Source: CAYXLI01 sp964464925 (lineage in GTDB: Bacteria > Acidobacteriota > Terriglobia > Bryobacterales > Bryobacteraceae). From it: a stretch of 64,000 nucleotides of DNA. Below are positions 59,169 through 64,000 of this stretch, in pieces (the first letter of the stretch is position 1; the number at the start of each line of letters is the position of its first letter). The notes under the pieces were generated by a model. It had not been told where the DNA came from. It saw only the letters and a program-made list of their open reading frames with translations, and searched no databases. The DNA is taken from assembly GCA_964464925.1 (NCBI GenBank), contig CAYXLI010000005.1, positions 186,001-250,000 on the forward strand. Direction: 5' to 3'. A program made the position numbers and the translations under genes.

Positions 59169-60215
59169 TTAGATCGACGTCCAGCGAGCCGCCCCGACGA
59201 CCAGCGCCAGCGTGAGAGCCGCGATGACAAACTCGCCTGCCGCTCCCACCAGTAATGGCCTAAGCCCTTGCTTGCGCATTTCGCGCAGGTCCGTCCGAAG
59301 GCCCACTCCGGCGAAGGTCAGCAGAAAAGCCCAGCGGGAAAGATTCGCAAGATCCGCAATCTGCGGCTTGTTGAAGACCCCGGCCGTAGCCACGGCGGAT
59401 AACAGCAGAAACCCGAGTACAAACTTCGGAAACTTCTGCCACAGAAAAGCCGCCTTATTCGCTACCGCCCGTGCCTGACTCTTTCGAGCCCAGTGGATCG
59501 CATACGCCAGCACCACGAATCCGATGGTTGCATTCCGGGCGGTCTTGGCGAGTACCGCAAATTTCGCTGCCGTATCCGAATAGAGCGCGCCGGCGGCCGT
59601 GGCCTCAGCCGTATTGTCCACGGCAAGCCCTACCCACAGACCAAATGCGTTATCGCTCATCCCCAACGCGTGTCCGATCGCCGGGAAAGCAAATAAACTG
59701 AACGCACCGAGCGCGAGAATGGCGCCGATCGCATAGGACACTTCCTCATCGTCCGCGTCGATCGCACCTTTCGCGGCGATGATCGCCGAGACCCCGCAGA
59801 TAGACGATCCGATGGCAAGTAGGCTGGTGAGTTTCGGCGTGAGGCCAAACCGTCTCCCAAGCCAGGTCATCAGCAGGATCGATACCGCGAGTTCGATCGC
59901 TACAAACACGAGGGCCATCGAACCCAGTTTCAGTACATCCCCGAGCAGGAATCGCACTCCGAGAAACACGATGCCGGTCTTCAGCCAGAACTCGTACGTG
60001 TCTACGCCGCGGCGGAATATCCGTGGCACGCCAACAGTGTTGGCGATCAGCAGCCCAAACAGGATGGCCCAAAGGACATACTCAATGTTCGGCAGTGCGG
60101 TATGGTGCGCCTTGCCGTATGCGGAAATCGACTGTTCCGTCCATTTGCCCAGGTACCCGATCACCGCTAGCAGGAGCACACCAGGAAGGAAATTAAGAAT
60201 CGAATTGGATTTCAT
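59169..60215 (-). CDS. YeiH/UPF0324 family putative sulfate exporter
   Basis: A 348-residue membrane protein with about ten helices. Family marks: EYVLWAILFGLLIANTVGVP, WLKTGIVFLGVRFLLGDVLK, LLAIGSSICGVSAIIAAKGA, and GLWVGLAVDNTAEATAAGAL. Homologues are proposed sulfate or taurine-linked sulfite exporters but none is firmly characterised. It lacks the first N-terminal helix that longer family members have; a separate 31-residue peptide encoded 7 bases upstream has that sequence character. Confidence 0.85.
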   Translation of the reverse strand: MKSNSILNFLPGVLLLAVIGYLGKWTEQSISAYGKAHHTALPNIEYVLWAILFGLLIANTVGVPRIFRRGVDTYEFWLKTGIVFLGVRFLLGDVLKLGSMALVFVAIELAVSILLMTWLGRRFGLTPKLTSLLAIGSSICGVSAIIAAKGAIDADDEEVSYAIGAILALGAFSLFAFPAIGHALGMSDNAFGLWVGLAVDNTAEATAAGALYSDTAAKFAVLAKTARNATIGFVVLAYAIHWARKSQARAVANKAAFLWQKFPKFVLGFLLLSAVATAGVFNKPQIADLANLSRWAFLLTFAGVGLRTDLREMRKQGLRPLLVGAAGEFVIAALTLALVVGAARWTSI

Positions 60216-60222
60216 CGTGGGT

Positions 60223-60318
60223 CTACCAGGGGACGTGCGGCAGTGCGCCGAGCCGTATCAGAGCCGCGCACACCAGTGCTAGGAGAACGGCCAACCAATC
60301 TAGCGAAAGCTTTTTCAT
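60223..60318 (-). CDS. 31-residue single-helix membrane peptide upstream of the YeiH-like gene
   Basis: ATG 60318 to TAG 60223 encodes 31 residues: a basic start (MKKLSLDW) and one transmembrane helix (LAVLLALVCAALIRLGAL) ending PHVPW. The frame differs from the YeiH-like gene by one base and ends 7 bases before its ATG. The DW..V..., then P.VPW pattern recalls the N-terminal helix of the longer YeiH-like proteins (an EDWWAV-type start and a PKVP-type end), so this may be a split first helix. Short size limits certainty. Confidence 0.5.
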   Translation of the reverse strand: MKKLSLDWLAVLLALVCAALIRLGALPHVPW

Positions 60319-60466
60319 ACTCCCGAGATAGTATCGAAACCGCGGGACGGCTTTAAATTATTGCAATGCTGTCCGGCGATCAACCCGCGGCTCTGGCGAA
60401 CATACAAAAGAATGTTTCAGGTCTTGGAGGAAGTCCATTCGCCAAAATTGCACCAAAACGCGCCGC

Positions 60467-60925
60467 CTATGCGCCACGCTCGGCCCGTTCGCGTGCGCTG
60501 AACAGCGGCCCGTGCGCGTCGACTACCGGAGCGAACGCCGAGAGGCCGATCCGGCTTCCGGTGGCGTCATAAATCGCTTCGATGCCGCCGCGGCGGAAAT
60601 ACGTCTCATGCCAGAAGCCTGTTCCGCCTGGGTCTTTCAGGAAGTTCTGCCACCAGGTCTGATGCGGCAGCAGCTTCGCCCATTTCTCCAGCTCATCGAA
60701 GCTGCGCCAGTATTGACGCATGCCGACGTGAAGGGGAACCAGCGAGAACAACAGGTTTTCGTGAAGCAGCAGTCCATCCGGCTTCGCTTCCACGGCCTTC
60801 TGAATCTGCGGACCTAATTTTAAGATGGTGCCAACACCGCGAAGCGATCGCGCCTGCATGCCCAGATAAATCACCACCAGGTCCGGGTACGCCGACAGGT
60901 CTACCGTCTCCCGCCGCACTTTCAT
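60467..60925 (-). CDS. DUF4188 family protein (monooxygenase-like)
   Basis: A 152-residue protein of the DUF4188 type: VVIYLGMQARSLRGVGTILKLG, LLLHENLLFSLVPLHVGMRQYW, RSFDELEKWAKLLPHQTWWQ and FWHETYFRRGGIEAIYDAT. The domain has a ferredoxin-like fold related to antibiotic-biosynthesis monooxygenases, with several conserved His/Trp. Activity unknown. It is 9 bases after the oxidoreductase gene and may share its transcript. Confidence 0.8.
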   Translation of the reverse strand: MKVRRETVDLSAYPDLVVIYLGMQARSLRGVGTILKLGPQIQKAVEAKPDGLLLHENLLFSLVPLHVGMRQYWRSFDELEKWAKLLPHQTWWQNFLKDPGGTGFWHETYFRRGGIEAIYDATGSRIGLSAFAPVVDAHGPLFSARERAERGA

Positions 60926-60934
60926 ACACAGAGA

Positions 60935-62266
60935 TTAGCCCAATTTGTAGGGCGCGCGGTACTGGTAGCTCAAATAACGATTCGCGGCGGAGTTGTTGGT
61001 GAACTTCTCCGTTTTCGCATCCCACTCCAGGAACGAGCGGCTCTTCAGCGCAATATTCGCAATCAGTGTGGCGGAGGTCGACTGATGGCCGGTCAGCACG
61101 TCACAATTGCACTTGGCGCGGCTCTTCACACAATCCAGGAAATTGCGCGCATGAAACGCTGTGTCTAAACTTCCCTTGCCGGAGCGCGGCTCCATTGCGG
61201 CCTTCATCGATGGCCGGTAAGATCGCTCTGTCTGCCTGTCCAACGGCGTGCGCGCCGGGATGTTCTGTTCCGTCGTCTTCTCCGGAACCACTTCCCACTG
61301 GTTACTATGCAGGTACATCGTGCCTTTTGTGCCCCGCAGTTCCATCTCGGCGTTCTGGGCATTGGCCGGAGCCGCATTGGCGTTGTATTGCGAAAACACC
61401 ATCAGCGTCGGTCCATCGAATTGCCACAGCGCCTCAGCCGTGTCCGGAATCTCTCGCGAATCCTCAATGGCATCTTTGCCACCCATTGCAGTCACGGCTC
61501 GCGGCGCATCCTGGCCCAAACACCAGCGCAGCATGTCCATGTAGTGCACGCCGAAGTTCGTCATCTGCCCGCCCGAATAGTCGTAATACCACCGGAATGT
61601 GTAATAGGTACGGGCTTTGTTGTAAGGCACCTTTGGAGCCGGACCGAGCCACTGGTCCCATTCCCATTCGTTCGGTGGCGGACCCGCTGGATAAGTAGCC
61701 ACTCCCTTGGGCCACTCGTTCTGCACATGGAACCCTTTCGCGACGGTGACGTGTCCGATACCGCCCCCGCGCACGAACTCCGCCGCTTCTTGGAGGAACT
61801 TCGCTGACCTGCGCTGAATGCCAACCTGAGTCACGCGCTTGGTTTCGTTCGCGACCTGCACCATCCGCCGGCCTTCGGCCACCGTCAGGCTGAGGGGCTT
61901 CTCTACATATACGTCCTTGCCGGCGCGGCACGCATCCACAAACTGCAGCGCGTGCCAGTGGTCCGGCGTGGCAATCACCACGGCATCCACATTCTCGTCG
62001 TCCAGCAGCTTGCGATAGTCCTTATACTTCGTGGGAGTCGAGCGCGACTTCTTCGCGGCGAAATCCATGTAGTCGTCACGCAGGTCGCAGACGGCTACGG
62101 TCTGCTGATCGCCATGTTCCAGGAACGCATCATGCACTTGGTCTCCGCGATTGCCGACACCAATGTAACCCATGCGGATACGCTCGTTCGCACCCGAAAT
62201 CTGCGAATAACTTAGGGCTGTCATGCCGGCTGCCCTGGCGAAGTCTCTGCGGCTGACGTCATTCAT
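60935..62266 (-). CDS. Tat-exported Gfo/Idh/MocA family oxidoreductase
   Basis: A 443-residue protein with a twin-arginine signal (VSRRDFARAAGMTALSYSQI). The Rossmann motif is GYIGVGNRGDQV, followed by ATPDHWHALQFV and VEKPLSLTVAEG; the C-terminal part includes GGQMTNFGVHYMDMLRW. It belongs to the same exported family as the gene at 17432 but is longer, with an inserted Asn/Ala-rich region near 305-320. The ATG at 62266 is used because it begins the signal; the longer frame upstream is the antisense of the phosphodiesterase. Substrate likely a sugar derivative. Confidence 0.88.
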   Translation of the reverse strand: MNDVSRRDFARAAGMTALSYSQISGANERIRMGYIGVGNRGDQVHDAFLEHGDQQTVAVCDLRDDYMDFAAKKSRSTPTKYKDYRKLLDDENVDAVVIATPDHWHALQFVDACRAGKDVYVEKPLSLTVAEGRRMVQVANETKRVTQVGIQRRSAKFLQEAAEFVRGGGIGHVTVAKGFHVQNEWPKGVATYPAGPPPNEWEWDQWLGPAPKVPYNKARTYYTFRWYYDYSGGQMTNFGVHYMDMLRWCLGQDAPRAVTAMGGKDAIEDSREIPDTAEALWQFDGPTLMVFSQYNANAAPANAQNAEMELRGTKGTMYLHSNQWEVVPEKTTEQNIPARTPLDRQTERSYRPSMKAAMEPRSGKGSLDTAFHARNFLDCVKSRAKCNCDVLTGHQSTSATLIANIALKSRSFLEWDAKTEKFTNNSAANRYLSYQYRAPYKLG

Positions 62267-62311
62267 ACGTTTGGAACCGTAATCACTATATCCTAGGGGC
62301 AAGAACACCTC

Positions 62312-63100
62312 ATGCAGAAGCGCATCCTGGTACACGGACATCGCGGCGCTCGCGCGATGCGGCCCGAAAACACACTGCCCGCATTCGAGTATGCGATCGG
62401 TGTTGGCGTTGACGTCCTCGAGTTGGATATGGCGGTGACGAAGGACAACGCGATCGTCGTTTCGCACGATCCCGTCCTGCATCAGCCGGTCTGTACCGGT
62501 CCGAAGGATGGCGTCGCCATCCATGAGTTGACGCTCGCCGAATTGCGTCGCTATGACTGCGGCGCCCGGAAAAATCCGCTGTTCCCGAAGCAGCAGCCTG
62601 TGCCGGGAACACGCATGCCCACGCTCGACGAAGTGTTCGCGCTGGCGAAGACGAGCAAAGTGGGCTTCAACATCGAGACGAAAATCTTCAAGGATAAACC
62701 GCAGTACACGCCATCGCCGGAAGTGTTCGCCGAACTTGTCCTGCACCACATCCGGACGCATCGGCTGGAGAAGCGGGTTATCCTCCAATCGTTCGATTTC
62801 CGCACTCTCCACGCAATGAAGAAGCTGGCACCGGAGATCCGCCGGTCCGCACTGGTGGAGTTCCCCAGCAAAAGCTTCGTCGGCATCGCGGATGAGGCCG
62901 AGGCTACGATTGTTTCACCGCACTATCTATTGGTAACGAAAGCCGAGGTAGAGGCCGCGCACAAGGCGGGACTCGAAGTAGTTTCCTGGACCGCCAACAC
63001 GCCCGAGGTTTGGGATAAGTTGATCGATGCGGGAGTGGACGCGATCATCTCCGACGATCCGGCTGCACTCATCGCGCACCTGAAGATGCGGACGGCCTGA
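62312..63100 (+). CDS. Glycerophosphodiester phosphodiesterase
   Basis: A 262-residue TIM-barrel enzyme hydrolysing glycerophosphodiesters to glycerol-3-phosphate and an alcohol. Catalytic elements are complete: HRGARAMRPENTLPAFEYA, VDVLELDMAVTKDNAIVVSHD, FNIETKIF and VVSWTANTPE. No signal peptide is present, so it is like the cytoplasmic UgpQ type. The gene stands alone between divergent and convergent neighbours; the ATG is 45 bases from the divergent oxidoreductase start. Confidence 0.92.
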   Translation: MQKRILVHGHRGARAMRPENTLPAFEYAIGVGVDVLELDMAVTKDNAIVVSHDPVLHQPVCTGPKDGVAIHELTLAELRRYDCGARKNPLFPKQQPVPGTRMPTLDEVFALAKTSKVGFNIETKIFKDKPQYTPSPEVFAELVLHHIRTHRLEKRVILQSFDFRTLHAMKKLAPEIRRSALVEFPSKSFVGIADEAEATIVSPHYLLVTKAEVEAAHKAGLEVVSWTANTPEVWDKLIDAGVDAIISDDPAALIAHLKMRTA

Positions 63101-63105
63101 GCCCT

Positions 63106-64000
63106 CTATTTCTTCTTGCCGTATACCGCGGCCTTGATAACGGACTCGCGGTTGTCCTTGCTCCACTCGGCCTGCAGCTCTTCTTCGCTGAAGCCGGCCA
63201 CACGACCCAGCAGGATGTACGCAGGCAGAGCATGCGGAAGGTGCTTCCACCGTGCCATTTCCACCAGCGAAAGCAGCGCGCGTTCTTTAATCTGCGCTAG
63301 AAGGCCCTCGTCGCGTCCGTCGGTGAGCGTCACTAGCGCGACCGTCGCATTGTGACGGTCGCCCCAGTAGATAGAGTTCAGCATTTCGATCAGCCATGTG
63401 GGCGAGATCTTCAGGTTTGCATCGGGATTCTTCCGCCCATACACGGCCAGCGCGGCTAATGCGCGCATAGCGTTGTTGCGAACCGTATCGTCAGGATCCT
63501 GCAGCGCGTATTGCAGATCATTGACGATTGCTTCCTTCTTCGCCGCATAGCCGATGACGTAAGCGGCTATCGCCCGCTGCTCATCACTCGCTGATCCACG
63601 CAGCACCTTGCGAAGATCAGCCAGATACTTGTCGGCAAACTCCACAAACCGAAGCTGCACCGCACGCACGTTGTCGTCTTCCATGAAGGAGTGGCCGCGC
63701 GTGAGATCTTCCGCAACATGCCCCTTCTGGGCAGCGAGACTGACGTTCCGCAGGAAAATCGCGTATGCGGCTCCCACCTCTTCCGGCAGGCTGATTTGCT
63801 CCGTGGGGTATTCGCGAGTCTCGAAATGAGGAGCGCCTTTCTCCTCGATGCCAACATAGAGGATCGCCTTGCCCGAATCATCGCAGCACACAGCCTCCAG
63901 CCGCGCCTCGGTCAGATTCGGAAGCGATTCGATCTTCTCTTCGAGTGCGCCCTTGGAAGCGGGCAAAGGAGAGCCTTCCGAAATACCGAGTGCCTTCCGG
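63106..64000 (-). CDS. Helical-repeat (HEAT-like) protein of unknown function, N-terminus outside window
   Basis: The minus-strand frame is open to the right edge, so the gene continues beyond base 64000; a TTG at 63966 is not a convincing start. The visible 298 residues begin with KALGISEGSP, followed by a mostly helical protein with repeats like DLQYALQDPDDTVRNNAMRA and NATVALVTLTDGRDEGLLAQ, as in HEAT/PBS-lyase repeats. Residues ARWKHLPHALPAYILLGRVA add another helix pair. The C-terminus is basic (YGKKK). Function unknown; such repeats bind proteins. Confidence 0.65.
   Translation of the reverse strand, partial: RKALGISEGSPLPASKGALEEKIESLPNLTEARLEAVCCDDSGKAILYVGIEEKGAPHFETREYPTEQISLPEEVGAAYAIFLRNVSLAAQKGHVAEDLTRGHSFMEDDNVRAVQLRFVEFADKYLADLRKVLRGSASDEQRAIAAYVIGYAAKKEAIVNDLQYALQDPDDTVRNNAMRALAALAVYGRKNPDANLKISPTWLIEMLNSIYWGDRHNATVALVTLTDGRDEGLLAQIKERALLSLVEMARWKHLPHALPAYILLGRVAGFSEEELQAEWSKDNRESVIKAAVYGKKK

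Overview
The window looks like a chromosomal segment of an Acidobacteriota member of the Solibacter/Bryobacter type. The assignment is inferred from gene content, with no database search: two very large Oar-like TonB-dependent receptors with an N-terminal carboxypeptidase-regulatory domain, PD40 beta-propeller proteins with an acidobacterial-type N-terminal domain, exported (Tat) Gfo/Idh/MocA oxidoreductases, and GC-rich coding with many ATGA start/stop overlaps. No rRNA, tRNA, CRISPR array or transposase was recognised.

Layout. 0-7.5 kb: end of an ABC ATPase, an esterase, an Oar-like receptor, a DedA membrane protein and an S41 peptidase-like protein. 7.6-11 kb: heat-shock operon hrcA-grpE-dnaJ (no dnaK) and a seven-iron ferredoxin. 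11-18.7 kb (mostly minus strand): queD, dinG, a class I amidotransferase, a YggX protein, a PD40 propeller protein and a Tat-exported oxidoreductase. 18.7-25.6 kb (plus strand): housekeeping block trmFO-xerC and rpmH-rnpA-yidD-yidC-khpB-mnmE, with rnpA apparently starting inside rpmH. 25.6-33.7 kb: a metallo-hydrolase, a glycosyltransferase/TMTC-like surface glycosylation cluster, FG-GAP and PD40 proteins. 33.8-37 kb: an operon of outer-membrane porin-like protein, small PBP-like protein and chemoreceptor. 37-41.2 kb: peptidoglycan-binding protein, alanine dehydrogenase, an ECF sigma/anti-sigma pair and a secreted amidohydrolase.

The most notable system is a bacterial microcompartment (BMC) operon on the minus strand, 52.1 to 41.6 kb, of 14 tightly packed genes: acetate-kinase-like, pduL, BMC-T, BMC-H, BMC-P, CoA-acylating aldehyde dehydrogenase, BMC-P, BMC-P, class II aldolase, DeoR regulator, then a secreted TIM-barrel-like protein, an isopropylmalate-dehydrogenase-like enzyme, an amidohydrolase and a Gfo/Idh/MocA oxidoreductase. 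The expected chemistry is that of the known fucose/rhamnose BMCs: sugar phosphate to DHAP plus lactaldehyde (aldolase), lactyl-CoA (aldehyde dehydrogenase), lactyl-phosphate (PduL), then lactate plus ATP (kinase). Aldolase, aldehyde dehydrogenase and PduL all carry terminal amphipathic helices that look like encapsulation peptides; the kinase does not. A divergent TonB receptor shares the promoter region, which carries a 15-bp direct repeat, and a FucP-type sugar symporter lies 5.6 kb away. No alcohol/lactaldehyde dehydrogenase and no sugar isomerase or kinase was found in the window.

57.7-64 kb: FucP symporter, a YeiH-family exporter preceded by a 31-residue membrane peptide, a DUF4188 protein, a second Tat-exported oxidoreductase, a glycerophosphodiester phosphodiesterase, and a helical-repeat protein that runs off the right edge.
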